Of a stretch of 28,825 nt of DNA, positions 1-7,985 are shown piece by piece. The translations under genes and the position numbers were made by a program. The DNA lies in assembly GCF_000716675.1 (NCBI RefSeq), contig NZ_JNXT01000083.1, positions 1 to 28,825 on the forward strand, written 5' to 3'. The stretch is from Streptomyces alboflavus (GTDB lineage Bacteria > Actinomycetota > Actinomycetes > Streptomycetales > Streptomycetaceae). The first letter of the stretch is position 1, and each line of letters starts with the position of its first letter. The notes under the pieces were generated by a model, which ran no database searches, had not been told where the DNA came from, and was given only the letters and a program-made list of their open reading frames with translations.

Positions 1-1446
1 ACACACCACCGCAACCGCATCCGGCGACAACTCCACCCGCCGCCCGAACAACTCCGGAACCGTCAACTCCGGCCCCACCACAGCCGTCTCATTGAACCCG
101 GCAAGCGCCACCACCTCATCCGCCACCAACACATCCACCGAACCCACCAACAACCCCGGATCGGCGGTGAACTGACGCAGGACGGAGAGGAAGCGCTGCC
201 CCATGGACTCGACGGTGGAGTGGTCGAACAGGTCGGCCGCGTACTCCAGGACGCATCGCAGCTTCCGCTCCGCGGCATTGGCGGCGAAGCCGAACTCCAG
301 GTCGAACTTGGCGAACCGCGTCTCCACCGCCTCGAGGCGGGCGTCCAGCTCCGGCAGGCCGAGGTGCACCTTGTCGTCGTCCTGCCAGGTGAACATCACC
401 TGGAACAGCGGGTGGTACGCCGTGGAGCGCTCCGGGTTGAGCAGCTCCACCAGACGCTCGAACGGGGCGTCCTGGTTGTCGTAGGCACCCAGCGCCTTGT
501 CCCGCACCCGGCCGAGGACCTGTGCCAGCGACGGGTTGCCGGACAGGTCGGTCCGCAGCACCCAGGTGTTGACGAAGAATCCCACCAGGTCCGCGAGCGC
601 CTCGTCGTTGCGCCCGGCGATCGTGGACCCCATGGCCACGTCGTCACCGGCCCCCAGGTGGTACAGCAGCACGGCCAGCGCCGACTGCATGACCATCGGC
701 GTCGTCACACCGTGGTCACCGGCCAGCTTCTCCACCGCGGCCGTGAGGGCGGGGTCCACCTCGAACTCGACCACACCGCCGCGGTGGCTCGCCACGGCCG
801 GCCGGGAGTGGTCGAGGGGCAGCTGCGTCTGCTGCGGCGCCCCCGCCAACTCGCCCTGCCAGTAGTCCAGTTGCGTGGACAGCACACTCTCGGGGTCGTT
901 CTCGTCACCGAGGAACTCCCGCTGCCACAGGGCGTAGTCGCCGTACTGGACCTCCAGCTCCGGCCAGTCCGGGTCCCCGCCCTCCAGGCGCGCCGTGTAG
1001 GCGGCGGCCAGGTCGCGGGCCAGCGGCACCATCGACTCGCCGTCCGCAGCGGTGTGATGCACGATCAGCACCAGCACGTGCTCCTGGGGGCCGCAGCGAA
1101 GCAGTCGGGCCCGTACGGGAATCTCGGCACCCAGATCGAAGACGTAGGACGCCGCCTCGGCCACCGCGTCGGGGACGGCGCCGGGAGCCACATCGGCCAC
1201 CGGCACCTCCCACCGCAGCTCGTCGAGCGGCACGGGGCGCTGGGCGGGCGTGCCGTCCGCGTCCTCGACGAAGACCGTGCGCAGGCTCTCGTGCCGGACG
1301 ACGACGTCACGCAGCGCCGAGGACAGGGCGAGCACATCCAGCTTCCCGGTCAGCCGCACCAGGAACGGGATGTTGTAGATCGCCGACGGTCCCTCGAACC
1401 GGTCGAGGAACCAAAGCCGCCGCTGGGCGAAGGACAGGGGGATCAT
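1..1446 (-). CDS. Nonribosomal peptide synthetase, N-terminal condensation domain and start of adenylation domain (partial)
   Basis: The minus-strand frame is open from an ATG at 1446 to the left edge (482 codons) and is cut off there. It starts MIPLSFAQRRLWFLDRF, the classic C1 motif of a condensation domain. The catalytic His motif HHTAADG is at residues 130-136, and the later C motifs QMMFT-like (FQVMFTWQDD) and NTWVLRTDL are present. The last ~35 residues (AGFNETA, then VPELFGRRVELSPDAVAVV) are the typical entry into an adenylation domain. A GAGGAG ribosome site lies about 10 nt before the ATG. Because the protein begins with a C domain, it should accept an acyl or peptidyl group from a separate carrier protein; the A-KR-T protein just upstream on the same strand is the natural donor (inference). 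The amino-acid specificity cannot be read because the A-domain core lies outside the window. Confidence 0.95.
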   Translation of the reverse strand, partial: MIPLSFAQRRLWFLDRFEGPSAIYNIPFLVRLTGKLDVLALSSALRDVVVRHESLRTVFVEDADGTPAQRPVPLDELRWEVPVADVAPGAVPDAVAEAASYVFDLGAEIPVRARLLRCGPQEHVLVLIVHHTAADGESMVPLARDLAAAYTARLEGGDPDWPELEVQYGDYALWQREFLGDENDPESVLSTQLDYWQGELAGAPQQTQLPLDHSRPAVASHRGGVVEFEVDPALTAAVEKLAGDHGVTTPMVMQSALAVLLYHLGAGDDVAMGSTIAGRNDEALADLVGFFVNTWVLRTDLSGNPSLAQVLGRVRDKALGAYDNQDAPFERLVELLNPERSTAYHPLFQVMFTWQDDDKVHLGLPELDARLEAVETRFAKFDLEFGFAANAAERKLRCVLEYAADLFDHSTVESMGQRFLSVLRQFTADPGLLVGSVDVLVADEVVALAGFNETAVVGPELTVPELFGRRVELSPDAVAVVC

Positions 1447-1658
1447 TTCGCGACTACTCCTCGATCAGTCGTCCGGCAGAAGCGGACGAATCACATCGCG
1501 CTGCGTTCGAATCTTCGACTTATGGGGGTTGAACGGAAATCCCGTTCACCGAAGCAGAACTGGGCAGCGAATTGCCCAGCGCGACGTTCTCCCCCGAATA
1601 CTGCTGATGCTTCATCCCTGCACCGCACAGCGTCAAGCTGTTTATGTGGCGCCGTGGT
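1447..1658 (-). other. Intercistronic region between two NRPS genes, with two small hairpins
   Basis: This 212-nt gap is unusually long for an otherwise overlapping operon. It holds two inverted repeats: GAACGG/CCGTTC (1531-1536 and 1542-1547) and CTGGGCA/TGCCCAG (1560-1566 and 1573-1579). A 31-codon minus-strand reading frame (1520-1615) covers both but lacks a convincing ribosome site. I see no MbtH-like gene here, although many actinobacterial NRPS clusters carry one. The hairpins could stabilise or attenuate the operon transcript. Confidence 0.5.
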
Positions 1659-4600
1659 TCACGTTCCCGGTCCGTGCCGCAGGACGGATTCCGCCATCCC
1701 GGCCACGGTGGGATTCTCAAAGAGTTCCTGTGTGGTGACCCGCACGCCCAGATCCTGGTCGACCATCGCAAGGAGCCTGGTCGCGCGCAACGAGTTGCCT
1801 CCGAGTTCGAAGAACGACTCGTCCCTGCCGAGGACCGGGCGGTTGAGGGCCTCCGACCAGATGGTGGCGAGCTGACGCTCCAGGTCCGTGGCCGGCGCCT
1901 CCACGTCGCGCTTCACCTTGCCAGGAACGGCTTCCAGCAGCAGCTGGGCGACATCGGCGGCACCCGTGGCGTCTCGCGGGATGAGCGGTGTCTCGACCAG
2001 CCGCACCGGCACCGGGCAGTCGCGGACGCTCGCGGCGACGGCCTCCCGGACAGCCGCCTGATCGACGCCGTCCCCCGCGTAGGCAAGGACGACTTCACTG
2101 ATCCGAAGCTGATCCGGCATCAATTCCTCGACCATCGCGGGATTCGCGAGATCGAGGCCGACGATCAGAGAGTGGTGGGGCATGGTGAGCGTGTCAAGGA
2201 ACAACTGGAGTCCCCCGGCAGGCTCGATGATACGAAATCCACGACTGCGCGCCGCCGCGGTCGACTGCCCGCGGTTCATCCCGATACCGGTCCACATGCT
2301 CCAGGCGAGATGCCGTACCGTGCGGCGGCGTTCATGGTGCCAGTGATCGGCGAATCCGGAAAGGAAACTGTTCGCCGCGGCGTAGGCGCCGAACGAATGC
2401 CCGCCGAATTCCGCCGTGACCGAACCGAAGAGCACGAGCGACGCGTCCTGCCGGGCTTCGAGCACCGTCGCGATGGCCAGCGTGCCATCGACCTTCGCGC
2501 TGTACTGCTCGGCGTAGGTCGCCATCGTCTCGTTGACGACGGTGTGCGACTCGGACTCGGCCCACTGAGCCGTCGGGTCCGATCCCGCCAGATGCAGCAC
2601 GCCGTCGAGCGGACGGCCCCAGCGCTCCTCCGCCGACGTCACCGCCGCTTCCAGCGCCTGCGCGTCGGCGACATCGAGCTGTTCGTAGACGACCTCACCG
2701 AGTCCGGTCAGTTCGGACAGCCGGTCGGCCTTCTCACCGTCCGCGGCCGAACGGCCCACCAGCAGCAGGCGGGCGCCGTACCCGGCGACGAGGTAGGCGG
2801 CCACGTCGTGCGCGATGCCGCCCAGGCCGCCGGTGACCAGGTAGAGACCGCCCGCGATCACGGGCGGACCCGTCATGCCCGGGTCGGCGTCGTCGGCGCC
2901 GGTCGGCAGCAGCCGCGGCTGCCACCGCTTCCCCTGCCGCACGGCGACGATCCCGCTGTGGCCCCGGTCGGCGAGCTCGACGCCGAGCGCGTCCCGCCAG
3001 CCGGTGCGGTCCGCGGGCAGGTCGACCTGCCTGATCGTCAGCGTCGCGGTCTCGCTGACCGCGGTGCGCACGAGTCCGAGCAGGGCGCAGGTGCCGAGGT
3101 CGATGCGGTCGCCGTCGAGCACGTGCACCGCCCCCGAGGTGAGGACGAGCACCGACGGGTGGCCGTACTCGCCGTCCGCGAGCACCCCGAGCAACGCGGA
3201 CAGTTCCGCGGTCGCGTCCCTCAGCCGGGCGCCGGGGTCACCTGCGAGCGACAGCGGCCGGGCGAACACCACCGTGGTGAGCGGGCCGTGCTCGGCGGTG
3301 ACGGCCTTGAACAGCCTGTGCAGTTCGCCCCGGTCGGCCGGGCGGACCCGGAACCGGCCCGCCGCGTCCTCGCCGTACTCCTCGTCCGCACGGACGGTGA
3401 CGACCTGCCCGTCGAGCGGGAGGTGCGTCAGCTCCTCCTCCTCGGCGAAGACGAGGCGCACCCCGGCTCCGTCGTCGGCGGGCCCGGCGTAGGGAAGCTG
3501 TGCCCACTGCCGCTGGACGAACCAGCCGTCCGGCTGCTCCTCCTCCGCGCCGGATCCGGCCACACGGTCGGCGAAGGAACCCGCACGCAGTTCGTTGGCC
3601 AGGGCGGCGCGCTGGACCTTTCCGCTGCCCGTCTTCGGGAACTCGGCCTCGGTGACCGGGATGAGCAGATCCGGAGCGAGTCCGGACTCGCGCACCAGGA
3701 CGGCCCGCATCTCTTCCATGGTCCTGGCCAGCCGGTCCTGGTCCCAGTCCTGCGGTACGAAGAAGATCACCAGCTGGTCGCTGTCGGCACCCGGTTCCCG
3801 CACGCCGACCGCGCCCACGAAGGTGACCCGTACGTTGTCGATCTGCTCGACGACGTTCTCCAGCTCGTGCGCCATGTAGTTGATCCCGCGCACGATGATC
3901 TGGTCCTTGATGCGTCCCGCGATCACGACCTCGCCGTCCGTCACGAAGGCGGAGTCGCCGGTGCGGAACCAGCCGTTCTCGTCGAACGACTCCCGGTTGG
4001 CGTCGTCGTTGGCGAAGTAGCCGTGCATCATCGTGCGGCCGCGGATGCGCATCTCCCCCATGCTGCCTTCGGGCAGCACCGTGCCGTCCTCGTCCACGAC
4101 GCGGATCTGGACCCCGGGGATCGGCCGTCCGACCTTGGAGAGGACGACGGCCCCCTCCGCCGCCGGATCGACGTAGCGGATGGTCGTGTTGAGCGAGGCC
4201 GGGTCGATGGCGACGGTGCCTGCGGCCCGGTCGTCACGGCTCTGCCGGCTGTAGGTCACGGCCGTGCACGTCTCGGACATGCCGAACGCCGGGACCATGA
4301 CGTCGGCGGGCAGCCCGTAGGGAGCGAGCAGTTCCAGGAAGCGGTGGCTCGTGCCCGCGATCACCGGCTCGGCGCCGTTGATGATCTCGCGCAGGGAGGA
4401 GAGGTCCCAGGAGCGTTCGGCGTGCTGGTCGGCGAGTTCGTTGACCATGGCGAAGGCGAAGTTCGGGGCCCAGGTCGTGGTCACCCGGTACCGGTCGACC
4501 CAGTCCAGCCAGAGCAGCGGGTCGGTGAGGAAGTGGGAGATCTTGGCGTTGACGTGCATGCAGCGCAGGAACATGTCGCGGACGTTGTAGTGAACGACCG

Positions 4601-5465
4601 TGACGTGGTCGAACGGCATCCAGATCAGGCTCACGTCGTCGCCGGTGAGGCCGAGGTACTGGATGGCGGACAGCGAACGGTCCACCACACTCGCGTTGGT
4701 GTGCTGCACGCACTTGGGCACACCGGTGCTTCCGGAGGTGAGCAGGTTGAGGACCGGCGAGTCCCGCCGCGCCGGGTACCAGTCGCTGTCCGGCGGGTAC
4801 GTGGCCAGTTCCTCGACGGTGAGGATCCGTACGTCCGGCTCGTCCCAGAGCTCCCGCACCCCGGCGAGCGGTGCGGCGGTGGCGGCGTCGGTGACGAGCA
4901 CCGGGCGGCCGAGCAGCTCCCAGGCGTTGTGCAGTTTGCGGTTGACCTCGTTCGGTGTCGCGTACGTCGTGGCGACGGCCACCGGAGTCGGCACGAAGCC
5001 ACCGAGCACACAGGCCCAGAACGTCGTGATGTAGCCCCGGTTGTCGTCGAAGACGAACAGCGCGGGGTCGCCGGGGCGCAACCCGGCCGCCCGCAGCCCG
5101 GCCAGCACGCGCTCGGCTTCGGCGAGGAGCGCGGGATAGGTCTGCAGTACGTCTTCGTTGCCCCGGGTGACGTAGATCGTCCCCTTGTCCGTCGCCAGTT
5201 CAGCGGCCGCGCGCAGCGCTTCCTGCAGCGTGGCGGGCGCGCCGTCCGGGATGTGCAGGGGGCCGCCGTCGAGGTCGGCCAGGGGCCGGTCCGCGGCGTC
5301 GAGCGCGACCGGGCCGGGCGTCTGCGGGGTGGCGGGGGCGGCAGGGGTCACGGCACGCACGCCCTTGCGGGCCACTGCGATCGCGTCGCCGACGCCGGGG
5401 ACGCCCTTGGCCGCGGCGGCGATCTCGTCGAGAACGGCTGAGCCGAGCAGATCCGCGGCGGTCAT
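1659..5465 (-). CDS. Stand-alone acyl-AMP ligase / ketoreductase / carrier protein (A-KR-T)
   Basis: This 1268-residue three-part megasynthase carries an AMP-binding ligase (about 60-630), a PKS-style ketoreductase (about 650-1110) and a phosphopantetheine carrier (about 1190-1262). The ligase shows LTSGSTG (242-248), FGMSET (394-399), RTGD (501-504) and PKTGSGKVQR (610-619). Its N-terminal half resembles FAAL/acyl-CoA-ligase-type domains rather than amino-acid-activating A domains. The KR shows the NADPH site TGGLGG (878-883) and the SDR triad Ser1015, Tyr1028 and Asn1032. The carrier site is LGGNSLR with Ser1225. There is no C, KS or AT domain, so it looks like a loading unit that activates an acid, reduces a keto group and passes it to the C-starting NRPS. 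The rapamycin loading module (ligase-ER-ACP) is a known analogy. The ATG overlaps the thioesterase stop (ATGA). The substrate is unknown: alpha-keto and beta-keto acids are both possible. Confidence 0.9.
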   Translation of the reverse strand: MTAADLLGSAVLDEIAAAAKGVPGVGDAIAVARKGVRAVTPAAPATPQTPGPVALDAADRPLADLDGGPLHIPDGAPATLQEALRAAAELATDKGTIYVTRGNEDVLQTYPALLAEAERVLAGLRAAGLRPGDPALFVFDDNRGYITTFWACVLGGFVPTPVAVATTYATPNEVNRKLHNAWELLGRPVLVTDAATAAPLAGVRELWDEPDVRILTVEELATYPPDSDWYPARRDSPVLNLLTSGSTGVPKCVQHTNASVVDRSLSAIQYLGLTGDDVSLIWMPFDHVTVVHYNVRDMFLRCMHVNAKISHFLTDPLLWLDWVDRYRVTTTWAPNFAFAMVNELADQHAERSWDLSSLREIINGAEPVIAGTSHRFLELLAPYGLPADVMVPAFGMSETCTAVTYSRQSRDDRAAGTVAIDPASLNTTIRYVDPAAEGAVVLSKVGRPIPGVQIRVVDEDGTVLPEGSMGEMRIRGRTMMHGYFANDDANRESFDENGWFRTGDSAFVTDGEVVIAGRIKDQIIVRGINYMAHELENVVEQIDNVRVTFVGAVGVREPGADSDQLVIFFVPQDWDQDRLARTMEEMRAVLVRESGLAPDLLIPVTEAEFPKTGSGKVQRAALANELRAGSFADRVAGSGAEEEQPDGWFVQRQWAQLPYAGPADDGAGVRLVFAEEEELTHLPLDGQVVTVRADEEYGEDAAGRFRVRPADRGELHRLFKAVTAEHGPLTTVVFARPLSLAGDPGARLRDATAELSALLGVLADGEYGHPSVLVLTSGAVHVLDGDRIDLGTCALLGLVRTAVSETATLTIRQVDLPADRTGWRDALGVELADRGHSGIVAVRQGKRWQPRLLPTGADDADPGMTGPPVIAGGLYLVTGGLGGIAHDVAAYLVAGYGARLLLVGRSAADGEKADRLSELTGLGEVVYEQLDVADAQALEAAVTSAEERWGRPLDGVLHLAGSDPTAQWAESESHTVVNETMATYAEQYSAKVDGTLAIATVLEARQDASLVLFGSVTAEFGGHSFGAYAAANSFLSGFADHWHHERRRTVRHLAWSMWTGIGMNRGQSTAAARSRGFRIIEPAGGLQLFLDTLTMPHHSLIVGLDLANPAMVEELMPDQLRISEVVLAYAGDGVDQAAVREAVAASVRDCPVPVRLVETPLIPRDATGAADVAQLLLEAVPGKVKRDVEAPATDLERQLATIWSEALNRPVLGRDESFFELGGNSLRATRLLAMVDQDLGVRVTTQELFENPTVAGMAESVLRHGPGT

Positions 5466-6244
5466 GCGGCGCTCCCGCTCCGTGCGGATTCCAGCATCTT
5501 CGAGCCGATGAACGACACCACTTCGGCAGCCTTCTCCAGGAAGTAGAAATGTCCGCCCGCATATATTCGTTCGCTGTACTGGGCGTTCGTGTGCTCGCGC
5601 CAGCGCCGGACGGAATGAAGCGGTGCCTGCGGGTCCGCATCACTTCCGAGCGCGGTGATCAGGCAGTCGAGAGGCTCCTCCGACTTCATCTGGTGTCGCT
5701 CCCAGAGCCCGAAGTCCGCTCGGAGAACTTCCAGCAGAACACTCATGACGAATTCATCCGCGGCGATTTCGGGGTCAATTCCGCCGAGTTCGAGCACCGC
5801 GTTGCTGAATTCTTCGTCGGAGAGCTCGTGCAGCTGCCTGATCCCGGTCACGTCCGGGGCCGCACGCCCGGAAAGGAATAGCTGTTCCGGGCCGCGCCGG
5901 CCACGCGCGCGCAGCGCGGTCGTCAGTTCATAGGCGAGTGCCGCACCACAAGAATGGCCGAAGAAGGAGAACGAACCATCCATAACCGGGCGAAGGGCAT
6001 GGGTGAGCGCGTTGACGAGCGGGCCCACCTCGGTGAACGACTGCTCGGCGATGCGATTCTGACGACCCGGCAGCTGGACCGCCACCAACTCGATCTCCGG
6101 CGGCAGCCAGCGGACCCAGTCGGCGTAGGCGGCCGCGCCCGCACCCGCGTGCGGGAAGCAGATCAACCGGTGTGTGTGCCCTGGTTGTTTCGCGCGCCAG
6201 ATGTACGGGGTCTCGGGGACAAGTTCCCTGGTCTGAACGGTCAT
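5462..6244 (-). CDS. Type II thioesterase (alpha/beta hydrolase)
   Basis: This 260-residue protein is of normal size for discrete TEII enzymes of NRPS/PKS clusters. It has the N-terminal ICFPHAGAGAAAY strand-turn motif, the nucleophile elbow GHSCG, an Asp in LGSDADP and the catalytic His in GGHFYFLE. TEII enzymes hydrolyse wrong or stalled acyl groups from carrier-protein arms; that role is family knowledge. It is the first gene of the minus-strand NRPS operon and overlaps the A-KR-T start by ATGA. A GGAG lies 10 nt before the ATG. One of the three TGTCC-N8-GGACA boxes lies 26 nt upstream, where a promoter should be. Confidence 0.93.
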   Translation of the reverse strand: MTVQTRELVPETPYIWRAKQPGHTHRLICFPHAGAGAAAYADWVRWLPPEIELVAVQLPGRQNRIAEQSFTEVGPLVNALTHALRPVMDGSFSFFGHSCGAALAYELTTALRARGRRGPEQLFLSGRAAPDVTGIRQLHELSDEEFSNAVLELGGIDPEIAADEFVMSVLLEVLRADFGLWERHQMKSEEPLDCLITALGSDADPQAPLHSVRRWREHTNAQYSERIYAGGHFYFLEKAAEVVSFIGSKMLESARSGSAA

Positions 6245-6269
6245 CTGCAGGCAGCTCCATGCTCGACGT

Positions 6270-6287
6270 TGTCCCGTCGACAGGACA
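6270..6287. promoter_or_regulatory. TGTCC-N8-GGACA box, copy A (thioesterase promoter)
   Basis: The sequence is TGTCCCGTCGACAGGACA, an 18-bp inverted repeat with 5-bp arms and a conserved spacer. It differs from copy C (13540-13557) at one base and from copy B (6462-6479) at two. Its position 26 nt upstream of the thioesterase ATG fits an operator overlapping a promoter. The regulator is unknown. Confidence 0.6.
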
Positions 6288-6461
6288 GCGGAATGTCTTG
6301 TGGATCAACCGGGGCACGGGCGCACGGCGATGCCACTGACCGCCGCCGACTTCACCAGCCCAACCACCCGTATTGGCCAGGCGGTCTATTAAATCCGGCC
6401 ACCACATAACCACTGCACTCACATCGAGCGCAAGGCATCCGCTGCCCCCGCAACAGCCACC

Positions 6462-6479
6462 TGTCCGGCCGACAGGACA
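6462..6479. promoter_or_regulatory. TGTCC-N8-GGACA box, copy B (mid-intergenic)
   Basis: The sequence is TGTCCGGCCGACAGGACA. Flanking C and G bases extend the symmetry to CCTGTCC...GGACAGG. It lies 192 bp from copy A, between the thioesterase and SARP genes, and could serve either direction. Confidence 0.6.
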
Positions 6480-6523
6480 GGAATGGATTGCAGCGACAAG
6501 TACGGCGGAATAGAAATCTGCTT

Positions 6524-6537
6524 GACGGTCGACCGTC
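6524..6537. promoter_or_regulatory. Perfect 14-bp palindrome upstream of SARP
   Basis: GACGGTCGACCGTC is fully self-complementary. It sits about 60-70 bp upstream of the proposed SARP -35 box. The position suits an activator or repressor site for the SARP gene. No known regulator consensus is claimed. Confidence 0.45.
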
Positions 6538-6595
6538 CGGCGCCTCCAGTGATCCATGCACAGCCGGACAGACACGGCTGCGCGTTCCCGGGCTC

Positions 6596-6624
6596 TGGAC
6601 ACAAGCGAATTGGTGGGGTTATGT
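6596..6624 (+). promoter_or_regulatory. Candidate promoter of the SARP gene
   Basis: TGGACA (6596-6601), a 17-bp spacer, then TTATGT (6619-6624) resembles a sigma-70/HrdB-type promoter. Transcription from it would start near 6632 and leave a leader of about 39 nt before the ATG at 6671. Only sequence similarity supports this. Confidence 0.4.
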
Positions 6625-6670
6625 CGGGTGCACGCGCGTTGAATCCCACCGAGAATCTGTGAGGCTTTCG

Positions 6671-7438
6671 ATGGAATACCGCATTCTCGGCCCCTTGGAC
6701 ATACAGGACGGCGGCCTCGCGGTGCCGCTGGATGGGGCAAAACAGCGGACGGTGCTGGCTGCCCTGCTCATCGCCGAGGGCTCACTCGTGTCCGACACGG
6801 AACTGAGCAGGCTCCTGTGGGGGGAAAAGCCGCCGGCGACGCACAGCGCCCAGATCTACAATCACGTCTCCCGGTTGCGCAAGACACTCGGCAGCGAGGT
6901 GAACATCACCCGCTGTTCACCCGGATATCTCATGCAGATCGGCAACGACTCCTTCGATCTCCGCGAGTTCGAGGACTTGGCGATGCGCGGGCAGTCGGCG
7001 TTGCTCGCGGGCCGGTTCGAGGACGCGAGCCGGCCTCTGCACCACGCGCTCTCGCTGTGGCGCGGGCCCGCGCTCGCCGACGTCTCGGAGGCACTCGCAC
7101 TCACCGAGGGGCCGAGGATCGAGGAGCGCCGGATCTCCGTGGTGGAGAGCAGGATCGAGGCGGACCTCGCGATCGGCAAGCACACCGAGGTGCTTCCCGA
7201 ACTGACCAGGCTCGTCGAGCAGTACCCCTTGCGCGAGCGCTTCCGCGCCCAGCTGATGACCACGCTGTACCGGTGCGACCGCCAGGCCGAGGCGCTGGTG
7301 CTGTACGACTGGAGCAGGAAGATGCTCATCGAGGAGCTCGGCGTCGAGCCGGGAGCACTGCTCCGCCAGGTTCATCAGGCCATCCTCACCGCCGACCCCG
7401 CTCTGCACGGTCCGTTCGGCCTCCAGCTCGCCCGCTGA
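6671..7438 (+). CDS. SARP-family transcriptional activator
   Basis: This 255-residue protein has the small-SARP layout. An OmpR-like winged-helix DNA-binding domain (about 1-95; MEYRILGPL, then AQIYNHVSRLRKTLG and a CSPGYLM wing) is followed by a bacterial transcriptional activator (BTAD) all-helical domain (about 100-245; EERRISVVESRIEADLAIG, LYRCDRQAEALVLYDWSRKML, LGVEPG). I chose ATG 6671 because a GAGG lies 6 nt upstream and SARPs normally start this close to the ILGPL strand; an upstream in-frame ATG at 6488 would add 61 unrelated residues. SARPs are usually pathway-specific activators of the cluster that holds them. It is divergent from the NRPS operon and converges on the flavin reductase with 4 nt between the stop codons. 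Confidence 0.93.
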   Translation: MEYRILGPLDIQDGGLAVPLDGAKQRTVLAALLIAEGSLVSDTELSRLLWGEKPPATHSAQIYNHVSRLRKTLGSEVNITRCSPGYLMQIGNDSFDLREFEDLAMRGQSALLAGRFEDASRPLHHALSLWRGPALADVSEALALTEGPRIEERRISVVESRIEADLAIGKHTEVLPELTRLVEQYPLRERFRAQLMTTLYRCDRQAEALVLYDWSRKMLIEELGVEPGALLRQVHQAILTADPALHGPFGLQLAR

Positions 7439-7442
7439 GGCG

Positions 7443-7985
7443 TCAGGCCCGGTGGCCGGCCGACACGTCGGCTGGCGACCACCGGCCGTACGAGCGCAGG
7501 CCGTACAGCAACGGGCGGCAGGCCTCCTGCCCGTGCACGCGCGTCGCCTCGCCGAACACCACCACGTGGTCGCCGACCGACTGCGTCATCGCGACCCGGC
7601 AATCCGCGATCGCGTGCGCGTCATCGGGGAGGTGCGGGCCGGCGGCGTCGACGTCCTGCTCCCAGCGGACCCGGTCGAACCGGTCCGGGTCACCGGACGC
7701 GAACAGTTCCGCGGTGGCCCGCGCGTCCTCGTGGAGCAGGTTCACCGAGAACGCGCCACGTGCCTGAATGGCCGCCAGCGTAGGGCTGCCCGCGCGCAGG
7801 CACACCAGCAGCGTCGGCGGGTCCAGCGAGACGCTGCACACCGACGAGCACGTCAGTCCCCACGGCTGTCCGGCGGGATCGACCCCGGTGACGACAGCCA
7901 CGCCGGTGGGGAAGCCGCGCATCATCGCGCGCAACCCCTCGGACGCGGACGCGTCGGCCGGGCGAGTGATGCTCAAATCAGTCAT
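7443..7985 (-). CDS. NAD(P)H:flavin reductase (FMN-binding split-barrel), halogenase partner
   Basis: This 180-residue flavin reductase domain protein shows MRGFPTGVAVVTGVD near residues 22-36, the GLTCSSVCSVSLDPPTLLVCL flavin-binding stretch, and GAFSVNLL with a DRFDRVRW segment. It matches the HpaC/PrnF-like short-chain flavin reductases that give FADH2 to two-component monooxygenases and halogenases (family knowledge). The ATG overlaps the antiporter stop by ATGA, so it is the third gene of the halogenase operon. Co-location with a flavin-dependent halogenase makes partnership very likely. Its stop lies 4 nt from the SARP stop on the opposite strand. Confidence 0.93.
   Translation of the reverse strand: MTDLSITRPADASASEGLRAMMRGFPTGVAVVTGVDPAGQPWGLTCSSVCSVSLDPPTLLVCLRAGSPTLAAIQARGAFSVNLLHEDARATAELFASGDPDRFDRVRWEQDVDAAGPHLPDDAHAIADCRVAMTQSVGDHVVVFGEATRVHGQEACRPLLYGLRSYGRWSPADVSAGHRA

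Larger units (their letters stand above)
6245..6670. promoter_or_regulatory. Divergent control region between thioesterase operon and SARP gene
   Basis: This 426-bp intergenic region has no credible gene. It contains two TGTCC-N8-GGACA boxes (6270-6287 and 6462-6479), a perfect 14-bp palindrome (6524-6537), a second inverted repeat CAGCCG-N8-CGGCTG (6571-6590), an AT-richer patch around 6388-6392 (TATTAA) and a plausible SARP promoter (6596-6624). It is locally less GC-rich than the coding regions. It probably drives both the NRPS operon (minus) and the SARP gene (plus). I could not pick a minus-strand -10/-35 pair with confidence. Confidence 0.65.

Noticed and set aside
1447..1658. MbtH-like protein gene next to the NRPS
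   Set aside because: The gap is about the right length, but no frame carries the conserved Trp-rich MbtH motif.
1644..5441. 1265-codon plus-strand frame over the A-KR-T gene
   Set aside because: It is antisense to a gene with complete domain motifs. The product is Arg/Val/Gly-rich without any domain, as expected from GC-rich shadow frames.
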